The notes: generated by a model not told the origin, from the letters alone. Shown: positions 1 to 6,466, numbered from the stretch's first letter. The stretch is 7,323 nucleotides of DNA from an uncultured Porphyromonadaceae bacterium (GCA_947074265.1 CAMTPD010000062.1:1-7323); one strand, 5' to 3'. Translations and numbers: made by a program.

Positions 1-39
1 TAATGTGACACATCCTTTTCTATTATTGATATTTATCTA

Positions 40-498
40 TTAATATCTGTCGTTGTTGCCATAACCACCACGGTCGTTACCATAACCACCACGGCCACCA
101 CGGTCGTTGCCATAACCGCCACGGTTACCGCCACCATAGCCACCGCCACGGTTACCACCGAAGCCACCACCACGGTTACCACCGAAGCCACCACCACGGT
201 TACCACCGAAGCCACCGCCACGGTTACCACCGAAGCCGCCGCCAGCAGGTCTTTCTTCTTTAGGACGAGCTACACTTACATTGATAACTTTTCCTTCAAA
301 TTCTGTGTTGTTCAAGGCATCGATTGCTTTTTGTCCTTCTTCGTCGTTTGGCATTTCAACGAATCCGAAACCTCTTGATCTTCCTGTTTCTCTGTCTGTG
401 ATAATCTTAGCTGATTCGATTTCTCCGTATTGAGCGAATAATTCACACAAGCTGTTAATTTCTGTACCCCAGCTCAAGTTCGAAACGTAAATGTTCAT
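40..498 (-). CDS. RRM RNA-binding protein with RGG-like glycine-rich tail
   Basis: Single-RRM protein of 152 residues, expected to bind single-stranded RNA in the cytoplasm. Seen: the RRM fills residues 1-79, with RNP2 IYVSNL at 3-8 and RNP1 RGFGFVEM at 42-49, both with the aromatic residues that stack on RNA. Residues 86-152 are a low-complexity tail of Gly, Arg, Asn, Phe and Tyr: four GGGFGGNR units (86-117), then [13 protein letters not shown] units. Family knowledge: Bacteroidota carry many short RRM proteins, and some in Bacteroides thetaiotaomicron act as post-transcriptional regulators; tails of this type in other organisms support RNA binding and self-association. The ATG directly precedes the RRM, so the start is secure. 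It lies 18 bp downstream of the cold-shock-domain gene, same strand, so co-transcription is likely. There is no Shine-Dalgarno sequence, which is normal for the phylum. No clear terminator is visible in the 39 bases below the stop. Confidence 0.95.
   Translation of the reverse strand: MNIYVSNLSWGTEINSLCELFAQYGEIESAKIITDRETGRSRGFGFVEMPNDEEGQKAIDALNNTEFEGKVINVSVARPKEERPAGGGFGGNRGGGFGGNRGGGFGGNRGGGFGGNRGGGYGGGNRGGYGNDRGGRGGYGNDRGGYGNNDRY
148..243 (-). repeat. Four tandem 24-bp repeats coding GGGFGGNR
   Basis: Four adjacent 24-bp units, in phase with the RRM gene, each encode GGGFGGNR. On the plus strand each reads like accgaagccaccaccacggt plus tacc, with only a few third-position changes. A fifth, diverged unit (GGGYGGGNR) follows towards the stop. 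Because the unit is a multiple of three, gain or loss of copies would change tail length without a frameshift. Confidence 0.9.
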
Positions 499-516
499 CG
501 TAATGAATTTAAATTG

Positions 517-963
517 TTATTTAATTATAGATATGTTTACTGCATTCATGCCACGAGCTCCGCGTGCAGTTTCAAAAGTTACTTTGTCACCCTCTTTGAT
601 GTCAGACGGTGCGTTAGAGAAATGGAAAAAGTATTTTTCAGTACCTCTCAAATCTTTGATAAATCCATAACCCTTGCTTGCGTTGTAATGTTCCACCCTG
701 CCATTGTTCAATTCCGGTTCGTCTGGTTCCGTTTGTTTAGGAGCAGAGATTGAGATAGTTGAAGCATCAATCTCTTCTTTAGGTTTCACATCTAGAGGAT
801 TTGAATGTAATACACCGAATTCATCGACATAAGCAAACATTGAATCTTGAGAGTCGTTGCCACCATTTTGCAAACGTTGTTCTTTTCTTTTCTGTTTTTC
901 TTCTTTTTTCTGTTGTTTCAACTTTTCTCTGTCACGCTTATTCGTAATGATTCGTTTTGTCAT
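517..963 (-). CDS. Cold-shock-domain protein with charged N-terminal extension
   Basis: A 148-residue protein with a C-terminal cold-shock domain (about 87-148), an OB fold that binds single-stranded RNA or DNA. Seen: RNP1-type KGYGFI at 97-102 and RNP2-type YFFHFS at 111-116, both with the aromatic residues of the binding face. Residues 3-31 are dense in Lys, Arg, Glu and Gln and could form a charged helix; 35-85 look like a flexible linker. The extension makes it about twice the length of a classic CspA, an arrangement I recall as common in Bacteroidota (knowledge, not checked). The ATG at 961-963 is the first usable start. The RRM gene follows after 18 bp, giving a two-gene RNA-binding unit. 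A possible promoter at 1183-1211 would give a leader of roughly 210 nt, reminiscent of long cold-shock leaders; that is inference. Confidence 0.93.
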   Translation of the reverse strand: MTKRIITNKRDREKLKQQKKEEKQKRKEQRLQNGGNDSQDSMFAYVDEFGVLHSNPLDVKPKEEIDASTISISAPKQTEPDEPELNNGRVEHYNASKGYGFIKDLRGTEKYFFHFSNAPSDIKEGDKVTFETARGARGMNAVNISIIK

Positions 964-1128
964 GCTTTAATATTTACGTTATGTATACTTTCGTTATTTG
1001 TAAAATATACGTGTCTGTTTATATAATTCTTTTTTGATATAACTGAGCGAAGGAGTGGTTTTATGCATCCAAATTTGAAGTTGGAATAATCCGTTTTCAT
1101 TACGGAGAATTGGCAAATACAAAGACGA

Positions 1129-1150
1129 TTCAAAAAAGCTCCGAAAGCTT
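1129..1150 (-). terminator. Terminator-like hairpin upstream of the cold-shock gene
   Basis: Read on the minus strand: stem AAGCT, loop TTCGG, stem AGCTT, running directly into a run of T. This has the form of a small intrinsic terminator, but the stem is only 5 bp. No gene ends here. It lies between a candidate promoter (1183-1211) and the cold-shock gene, so it could be a leader attenuator, the end of a very short RNA, or chance. Confidence 0.3.
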
Positions 1151-1182
1151 AGTGTGTAAAGGTAGTGATAAAAATTGAAGTT

Positions 1183-1211
1183 CAAAATTAATATCCTTAA
1201 ATTGATTCAAA
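1183..1211 (-). promoter_or_regulatory. Candidate promoter for the cold-shock/RRM pair
   Basis: On the minus strand the sequence has TAATTTTG (1183-1190), a full match to the Bacteroidota -7 box TAnnTTTG. A TTTG (1208-1211) lies 17 nt upstream, slightly closer than the spacing I recall as usual. Transcription would start near 1175, leaving a leader of about 210 nt before the ATG at 963. The boxes are short and the DNA is AT-rich, so chance is possible. Confidence 0.4.
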
Positions 1212-1279
1212 AAATGTTTTCAAGCTTAAGTGTGTCAATTTTATCTAGAGATTAGAAGTTTGTAATTCCCACCGAAATA

Positions 1280-1329
1280 TGTCTCAATATAAATTGAGAA
1301 TGTCTCAAAATGCCATAAAATGATCTCAA
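1280..1329 (+). repeat. TGTCTCAA direct repeats at 21-bp spacing, candidate operator
   Basis: TGTCTCAA occurs at 1280-1287 and 1301-1308, and GATCTCAA (same TCTCAA core) at 1322-1329, giving exact 21-bp steps that put all three on one helix face. An inverted core TTGAGA lies at 1294-1299, forming TCTCAAT/ATTGAGA with the first copy. A reversed near copy, TGAGACA, lies at 1360-1366, and a further exact copy at 1522-1529. The array is about 70 bp upstream of the TAGATTTG box, a suitable place for an activator or autoregulator. Confidence 0.5.
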
Positions 1330-1397
1330 ACAAAAGAAACACCATTAGTAGAAAAATAATGAGACATCCTTGTGTCCACTTCAGTTTGTTATATAAA

Positions 1398-1405
1398 TAG
1401 ATTTG
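1398..1405 (+). promoter_or_regulatory. Candidate -7 box for the AraC-type regulator gene
   Basis: TAGATTTG matches TAnnTTTG perfectly. No TTTG is seen at the usual -33 distance (one at 1385-1388 is too close). Transcription from here would give a leader of roughly 180 nt. A second match, TATTTTTG at 1581-1588, is almost against the ATG and would only suit initiation at codon 19 (1645). Confidence 0.35.
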
Positions 1406-1515
1406 CAAAAGGTAGATTTCAATCTATCGAATACTATTTCAGGGTATAAGGGTTGGATGTCCCTTGTACGCCTTCATAACACCTTCTACTACATATAGTT
1501 TATCTACATTGGCCA

Positions 1516-1548
1516 GCTATCTGTCTCAATTGTTTTTGAGCAGATAGC
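1516..1548 (+). promoter_or_regulatory. Stable leader hairpin upstream of the regulator
   Basis: GCTATCTG (1516-1523) plus CTCAA (1525-1529) pairs with TTGAG plus CAGATAGC (1536-1548), giving a 13-bp stem with one bulged T (1524) and a 6-nt loop. It includes the third exact TGTCTCAA. No T-run follows directly, so it is not a classic terminator. It lies 42 bp before the ATG and could be an RNA leader structure or a protein site. Confidence 0.5.
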
Positions 1549-1590
1549 CTGCGCTAATATTATCTTTTTATCAAAAAATGTATTTTTGTA

Positions 1591-2751
1591 ATGGAAATTA
1601 GTGTAGCGATCTGTTATACTATTGAGGATCAAAATGAATTTGGAATGTTGAATTTAGAATTTGCGACACATTATGCTGCTTTTGTAGTAACAGCACTATT
1701 AAGTATGTTATTAATTCTACGTAGAAATGATGGGGAAACTTCTCGGTTATATCTTGGATTATTTTATGTAGCAATGAGCTTAATTTTTGCCTATCAATCT
1801 TATTTGTATTATTATGATTTATATCCCAAGTCGATCGTAACAATACCTTATCTGATTGTCGGTGTCGTATATAGCTGCTTTTATTTGAGTTATCCTGTCG
1901 AAGTAATATCTCCCGGATACATGACAAATAGAAAGTTTATCTATCTGTTTACTCCCGTTCTTTTATGCATTGTTATTTATTTCACAGCAAGTAGGATGGG
2001 AGTCAATTTCGAACAATACAGTTCATTGGTAGATTTCATATCATCTCCAATAACTTATACAACGATCTTTATATATGTATTATTGATCTTAATGATTACT
2101 CCACAGTTGTTGCTATATTTCATTCCTTATACCAGGCGATATAATAATACCGACAAAGCATGGATTAAGCGTTTCATTATTATCAGTAGCATAGCTACGT
2201 GTGGTTTTATTCTAAAGTTATTTAATATAGATCCCTTTGCATTCTTAAATGTATTGATCTTTATCGTTGTGAGTGTGTATATCATCTACTTCGAACTATT
2301 TTCTCGTATTATTTTAAAACGGAGCTGTATAGAAGATGAAATCTATACAAAAGATCGAGAGGTTAGTATAAATCATTCTATTAGAGTAGAAACTTCTAAA
2401 TCGTATGATGAAGTAATTACCGATCATCTTATTCAATTCTTAGAAAAAGAACAATCGTGGCGAGATCCCGACTTTTCACTACAAGATTTAATCAATAAAA
2501 TAGGATTAAGTAGAAAAGCTGTTTCTTTAGCAATACAAGAAATGGGATACGATAATTTTCCTCATTTTATGAATACATTGCGAGTGAAAGACTTTATCAC
2601 GATTTTAGAACATGGGAAGTTCGATAGTTTCCAGAATATCTTTTTCGATGTAGGTTTTCGTTCCAGAGCAACAGCATACCGTAATTTTAAACAAATTACG
2701 GGTGTGAGCCCATCCGAATATTTTGCACGAATCAAGGACGGAGTTGAATAA
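1591..2751 (+). CDS. Membrane-anchored AraC-family transcriptional regulator (7TM-HTH)
   Basis: A 386-residue protein with an N-terminal membrane domain and a C-terminal AraC-type DNA-binding domain. Seen: hydrophobic segments at about 27-43, 53-72, 82-101, 116-133, 153-178, 192-211 and 215-237. Basic loops (44-52, 102-115, 179-193) and the segment after helix seven fit a topology with N-terminus outside and HTH in the cytoplasm. The HTH domain spans about 292-380: first helix pair around FSLQDLINKIGLSRKAVS (296-313), then the family signature IFFDVGFRSRATAYRNFKQ (350-368) followed by GVSPSEYF (371-378). No kinase or receiver domain is present, so signal sensing would be by the membrane part; the ligand is unknown. 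The start could be codon 1 or Met19 (1645), which sits just before the first helix. It converges on the GLUG lipoprotein gene and may control that cluster (inference). Confidence 0.88.
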   Translation: MEISVAICYTIEDQNEFGMLNLEFATHYAAFVVTALLSMLLILRRNDGETSRLYLGLFYVAMSLIFAYQSYLYYYDLYPKSIVTIPYLIVGVVYSCFYLSYPVEVISPGYMTNRKFIYLFTPVLLCIVIYFTASRMGVNFEQYSSLVDFISSPITYTTIFIYVLLILMITPQLLLYFIPYTRRYNNTDKAWIKRFIIISSIATCGFILKLFNIDPFAFLNVLIFIVVSVYIIYFELFSRIILKRSCIEDEIYTKDREVSINHSIRVETSKSYDEVITDHLIQFLEKEQSWRDPDFSLQDLINKIGLSRKAVSLAIQEMGYDNFPHFMNTLRVKDFITILEHGKFDSFQNIFFDVGFRSRATAYRNFKQITGVSPSEYFARIKDGVE

Positions 2752-2754
2752 CCT

Positions 2755-5412
2755 CTAAAAACGTAAATAAGGAAATCCATTGGTTTGCTGTTGCCATACA
2801 TATTGAACAGAGTTGAGCCAATCCAAAATATATTTGGATTGATTATTTGAATAAATCGGGTTAAGACCCCTCAATTGTCGGTCATTAATTCCGGTTGCAT
2901 ATTTACCTCCCGATACTTGTCCTTGTCCTATAGCATTGTATTGATCTTTGTCGTTCAAATAAAATGTCTTATTCAGTTCATAATAAGAACAACGTCCAGC
3001 AATATGACCAAATTTTCCTGTAAAAGAAGGTTCTGTTTGTGTATAACAAGCCGTATAACTAGGTTCAACAATCTGAATCATAGAAGCCTCACCACACATA
3101 CCGCCTGCAACATCATTTCCTGCAAGTGTAAAATCACCAATATGATAAACATTAAATAATATCATAGTTCCATTTATTTTACCTGCAATGCCACCACTTA
3201 CACCACGAGCATTAATAGATGCATGATTGTAGCACACATGAAACTCCGGACCACCGGCAACAGACTCACCAATCAGTCCACCTGCATAAGTTGATATTGC
3301 TCTAATTGTTCCGCAGTTATACGACCAGCGGATATGATTTGCTCTTGAATAGCCGGCTATTCCTCCTACTTGAGATTCACCAGATACCTCTCCTCTGTTA
3401 TAGCAGTTAGATATATTATGATCATAATCAGCTACACCAACAATACCGCCTACTCCGTTGGAATATGCTACAATATCTCCGAAATTACCGCATTTCTCAA
3501 GTTTTGAACAACGATAAATTCCTGCAATACCACCAACAGATCTGTTTCCGGTTATGTTGCCATAGTTCTCACATTCAGATAGTTCTTTGTAATTGTGAAA
3601 TTCACCACAAATACCACCAATATTATCCGATCCATATACCGTAGCATAGTTTTTACAATTGATAATTGTAGCCCCATCAAGTATACGTCCGGCAATTCCG
3701 CCCACATAGTTATTTCCTGATACATGCCCAGAACTGATCGTTATGTTTTTAACCACAGCACTGTATTGCGATATAAAGGCAAATAAACCAACTTGATCCT
3801 CGCTTGTTTGGATATTTAAATTAGAGATATGATGATAATCTCCATCAAAATTCAGATAAAAAGAAGGGATAGGAGTCCATGGCTCGTTTTGCAGATCCAC
3901 ATCCTTTATTTGTTTTACATATTTGTTGGTTTGTACACCCAAGGCAGACAAGTCTCGTACATTGCTCAATGTGTTTGGAGAGCATACCTCATAAGGGTAT
4001 GAATATGAGCCATTTCCTAAGCCGCAAAATAAGCCGCTAAAATAAGCATAGATACGTGTATTCGTAATTTTTCGATATATATCACCCTCCAGATAAAAGA
4101 GTTTATTATTTCTGAAACCAGACAATACATTGTTGTTGTTATCCTGAAATGAAAGATGGGTCAATGTATTTTCACGATGCTCTAGTTTCACACTTCCTTT
4201 TATACTATATCTATTACCATGAGTATGATTTAATGATATATTCGGACTTGTTTTTTGCCCATTTAATTCCATTGTCAATTTTGAGATCTTTTGTGATTGA
4301 AAGATCTCATCGTCGATGATTTCAAATTCAAATGTAAAATTACCAATATTACCATCTACACGCGGATCTTCTGTAGGAATCTCATTTCCTTTAAATCGCG
4401 TATTGATATTATATCTATTATTAGCCTTTATGTTATAATTCTTTGGATCATTAGAGCCTAAATAGATTGAGCAGATACCATCTTTAATGATAGCCCCGGG
4501 CGTATTGTTTTCGCAATATACAGAAATGTAGCTGGCATATTGTCCTTCACCACGAGGAGCTGTTTTGTCCGTTTTATCTTTCAGCGTATTGGCACTGCCA
4601 TTATCACCTCTTCTGTTGATCGGCATGTACCAAATCATCTCTTCAGTATAGTTCTTTGCATACATGATTGTAGGGTGCATGGTGTGAGAAGACGCGTTGC
4701 CTAGAGGAAAAACACTGTCGTCGTCCGTATTGAAAAACATCATCTTTTTTGGGATATTCATCAAGGATACATGTTTTACTTTGTATTTCGCGTCAGTATC
4801 TGAAAAGTGAAATATCACTTTAGCCGCAATTCTTTTTAGTCTGATTTCCGGAATACGGATATTCTCAGAGACCAAATCAATGTCTACGCTACCTACCATC
4901 GGAACTTCTTCATCCGTTGTTATAGCTGCGTAATCGTATTCAAGTTTTTGCATTTGCTCCAAACTACGATACAGATTTCTATCACTCCAGTCTACTTGGT
5001 TAGCATTAGAGATTAAGATGATTTTATGATTTGATCCGTTTACAAGTTTTATCGGAATGTTCGATAGCGAAGTCAAGTCACCTAATGCCTGACTGTGTAT
5101 AAGTTGTCCTATGCTGTTGTATTGGAACAACATAAGATTACGTACAGCAACAGTAGCTTTGGTAGTATGTGCTTGATGAAATACATCCGTACTTTGTAAA
5201 ATCTGAACCTGAGCTTCTTTATTCAATGGTTGGAGAAATGATGGTTCGGTAGAGTTATCCACAGTTGCGTTAAGCACAGCTGAAACAAAATAATTCGTTT
5301 CATTTAAGCTGCCAAATTCCTCGTCCATAAAACTTTCCGTGCATGAGCTGCAAATAAGTATACAAGCAATAATACTTATCCGGTTTAAGAAGTACAATCT
5401 GATATTATTCAT
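2755..5412 (-). CDS. Large GLUG-repeat lipoprotein with fimbrillin-associated N-terminal half
   Basis: An 885-residue predicted surface lipoprotein. Seen: a signal peptide with the hydrophobic stretch at 12-20 and CSSC, probable lipid cysteine C24; the lipobox is loose (Cys at -3). Acidic DEE (30-32) follows and could help surface display. Residues about 90-345 resemble fimbrillin-associated proteins of the FimB/Mfa2 or DUF4906 kind: LMLFQYNSIGQLI near 93, ILISNANQ near 132, IWYMPINRRG near 260, NNRYNINTRFKGN at 331-343. Family assignment is from memory. Residues about 370-535 are not recognised. Residues 541-776 carry GLUG-like units (VGGIAG and variants), probably a beta-helix. The C-terminus ends with NGFPYLRF, a common close for GLUG proteins. 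Likely an adhesin or pilus accessory. The start is the ATG just before the signal peptide; no clear TAnnTTTG box is seen between it and the upstream terminator, so expression may depend on read-through or an activator. Confidence 0.88.
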   Translation of the reverse strand: MNNIRLYFLNRISIIACILICSSCTESFMDEEFGSLNETNYFVSAVLNATVDNSTEPSFLQPLNKEAQVQILQSTDVFHQAHTTKATVAVRNLMLFQYNSIGQLIHSQALGDLTSLSNIPIKLVNGSNHKIILISNANQVDWSDRNLYRSLEQMQKLEYDYAAITTDEEVPMVGSVDIDLVSENIRIPEIRLKRIAAKVIFHFSDTDAKYKVKHVSLMNIPKKMMFFNTDDDSVFPLGNASSHTMHPTIMYAKNYTEEMIWYMPINRRGDNGSANTLKDKTDKTAPRGEGQYASYISVYCENNTPGAIIKDGICSIYLGSNDPKNYNIKANNRYNINTRFKGNEIPTEDPRVDGNIGNFTFEFEIIDDEIFQSQKISKLTMELNGQKTSPNISLNHTHGNRYSIKGSVKLEHRENTLTHLSFQDNNNNVLSGFRNNKLFYLEGDIYRKITNTRIYAYFSGLFCGLGNGSYSYPYEVCSPNTLSNVRDLSALGVQTNKYVKQIKDVDLQNEPWTPIPSFYLNFDGDYHHISNLNIQTSEDQVGLFAFISQYSAVVKNITISSGHVSGNNYVGGIAGRILDGATIINCKNYATVYGSDNIGGICGEFHNYKELSECENYGNITGNRSVGGIAGIYRCSKLEKCGNFGDIVAYSNGVGGIVGVADYDHNISNCYNRGEVSGESQVGGIAGYSRANHIRWSYNCGTIRAISTYAGGLIGESVAGGPEFHVCYNHASINARGVSGGIAGKINGTMILFNVYHIGDFTLAGNDVAGGMCGEASMIQIVEPSYTACYTQTEPSFTGKFGHIAGRCSYYELNKTFYLNDKDQYNAIGQGQVSGGKYATGINDRQLRGLNPIYSNNQSKYILDWLNSVQYVWQQQTNGFPYLRF
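2819..2841. repeat. 9-bp inverted repeat just past the convergent stops
   Basis: CAATCCAAA (2819-2827) pairs perfectly with TTTGGATTG (2833-2841) around a 5-nt loop. It lies inside the 3' end of the GLUG lipoprotein gene, 67 bp beyond the regulator's stop. It has no strong T-run, but it is the only hairpin I see placed to stop or stabilise the regulator's transcript. Confidence 0.4.
3085..3792 (-). repeat. Nine-unit GLUG-type protein repeat array
   Basis: Within the large lipoprotein, GLUG-type cores start at residues 541, 570, 598, 626, 654, 682, 710, 739 and 769. Spacing is exactly 28 residues from 570 to 710. A cysteine precedes six of the cores at a matching position (586, 614, 641, 670, 700, 727), often within NCxN or ECxN. 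The DNA is diverged between units, so this is an old repeat and not a recent tandem duplication. Confidence 0.85.
4283..4308. repeat. Perfect 9-bp inverted repeat inside the lipoprotein gene
   Basis: GAGATCTTT (4283-4291) and AAAGATCTC (4300-4308) are perfect inverted copies around an 8-nt loop. It falls near codons 369-377, at the edge between the fimbrillin-associated half and the unrecognised middle of the protein. It may be chance. Confidence 0.35.
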
Positions 5413-5456
5413 ATAGTTGTGGAGTCAAGAGTAGATAGTCGGTATAATTAAGAATC

Positions 5457-5488
5457 AAAAATGCCCCGAGTTCCTTCGGAGCATTTTT
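5457..5488 (-). terminator. Intrinsic terminator after the small fimbrillin gene
   Basis: On the minus strand, ATGCTCCGA pairs with TCGGGGCAT around a 6-nt loop (one A-C mismatch), flanked by A-run and T-run that lengthen the stem. It starts about 20 nt after the stop at 5509. The flanking runs make it potentially bidirectional. It separates the small fimbrillin gene from the GLUG lipoprotein gene. Confidence 0.75.
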
Positions 5489-5508
5489 GAATATATGGGA
5501 GAGGTCTT

Positions 5509-6420
5509 TTAGTTGATCTCGAGATCTTGGTTTGCACCATTCCCCCAAGGTTCCACTGTAACACTTTCGATCACAATGCCGGTACCTTTTAGTTTAACAT
5601 TGATGTTGTGTTTCATGCCATTAGCAAAAGAGATACCTTTGTTAAATGTAGACGTCATTTTTTTACCATCAATTGTAAACGACATTGAGAATGCATCGTT
5701 AGCATCATAAGTTCTTGGGATAACCATCATGTTTTTACTAGTAGGAGCATTTAAATTTACATTTAAAGTATGACTTTTGTCATTTCCTGTTGAAGTAATA
5801 GTCCCGTTGTTGATATTAAGTGTACCTGTAGTATGCAATTTATTCATTTCAATAGCAGTAATCTGAGCAGCACCGGTATATGTATCTTCTTTTGTGAAAT
5901 TCCAGATAATCTGAGACATCGCGTGCTTCATTTTTATCTTAGCCGTTGTATTTTGGTTATGCCCAACAAAGATGCTGTTGTCATCATTTTCTGCTTTACC
6001 ATACAAATAATCCGTATTACCCACGGTAACAGGAACAGCAGCAACATTAAGTCCTTCAGTCTCATTATATGGGTAATATGCATATACATTTGCATTATCA
6101 GAACCTAAAAATACAGGTGTTGTTGTACCCCATGTGTTATTCGTTTTTGTCCAAGTTGTATTGTGAGACCCCTTAATATAAGCAGTTCCAAAAGTATTAT
6201 GTTGACAGATGTGTACACCAATTTGTTCTAGATTACCAGTATTTATCTCTCCACTAATATCTGAAGAGTTACCAGTTTTAGATGTCGGAGTTTCGATATT
6301 AACGAATAGTGATAGCGGTTTGATGTTTCCTTCCGGGATTTCTACATCAGCATTGTTTGAGTTAGAGCACGATGAAAGCAAAAGTGCTAAGCTGGTTGTA
6401 AAAAGATAGAATTTGTTCAT
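5509..6420 (-). CDS. Fimbrillin-family lipoprotein (Mfa-like)
   Basis: A 303-residue predicted pilin-like or adhesin lipoprotein. Seen: signal peptide with hydrophobic core and lipobox LSSC, lipid cysteine C18. Fimbrillin landmarks follow: AYYPY at 114-118, KMKHAMSQI at 163-171 (the F/K-x-HAxSxI motif of the Mfa-like family), MMVIPRTYD at 231-239, and a final strand with VTVEPWGNG at 287-295. The frame is open up to an ATG at 6504, but I chose 6420. The signal peptide starts there, and a perfect -7 box at 6459-6466 places transcription start inside the longer version. Family knowledge: such proteins are exported as lipoproteins and in type V pili are trimmed by an Arg-specific protease before donor-strand assembly. 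Here the only arginine is R236, so that maturation cannot apply. It could be a stalk, tip or non-polymerising member; I cannot tell which. Confidence 0.88.
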   Translation of the reverse strand: MNKFYLFTTSLALLLSSCSNSNNADVEIPEGNIKPLSLFVNIETPTSKTGNSSDISGEINTGNLEQIGVHICQHNTFGTAYIKGSHNTTWTKTNNTWGTTTPVFLGSDNANVYAYYPYNETEGLNVAAVPVTVGNTDYLYGKAENDDNSIFVGHNQNTTAKIKMKHAMSQIIWNFTKEDTYTGAAQITAIEMNKLHTTGTLNINNGTITSTGNDKSHTLNVNLNAPTSKNMMVIPRTYDANDAFSMSFTIDGKKMTSTFNKGISFANGMKHNINVKLKGTGIVIESVTVEPWGNGANQDLEIN

Positions 6421-6458
6421 TTTGTTTTCTGTTGAATAGATTTTCGTTTTTCGTAGTG

Positions 6459-6466
6459 CAAATATA
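6459..6466 (-). promoter_or_regulatory. -7 promoter box of the small fimbrillin gene
   Basis: The minus strand reads TATATTTG, a perfect TAnnTTTG. Transcription would start near 6452, giving a leader of about 30 nt before the ATG at 6420. This supports 6420 and not 6504 as the start. No TTTG is seen at the -33 position; direct repeats occupy that space. Confidence 0.65.

Larger units (their letters stand above)
964..1590. other. Structured 627-bp divergent intergenic region
   Basis: No credible gene is visible. A 63-codon minus-strand frame at 994-1185 has no recognisable domain, and its composition fits chance in AT-rich DNA. The left part would be the leader of the cold-shock gene if the promoter at 1183-1211 is real; it contains small hairpins such as TCCGT/ACGGA (1090-1106). 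The right part contains the TGTCTCAA array (1280-1329), a TAGATTTG box (1398-1405), short inverted repeats at 1413-1426 and 1448-1465, and the hairpin at 1516-1548. I see no tRNA or mobile element. Confidence 0.7.

Noticed and set aside
33..230. Long minus-strand frame of Val, Thr and Ala overlapping the RRM gene tail
   Set aside because: It is a shadow of the glycine-rich repeats read in another frame.
994..1185. 63-codon minus-strand open frame in the intergenic region
   Set aside because: No recognisable domain, unusual composition rich in Tyr, Phe and Leu as expected from AT-rich non-coding DNA, and it overlaps hairpins and a candidate promoter.
1363..1461. Inverted repeats GACATCC/GGATGTC flanking the TAGATTTG box, as for an invertible promoter
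   Set aside because: The arms are only 7 bp, several such pairs are expected by chance in 600 bp, and known Bacteroides invertible promoters have longer arms. No recombinase gene is in the window.
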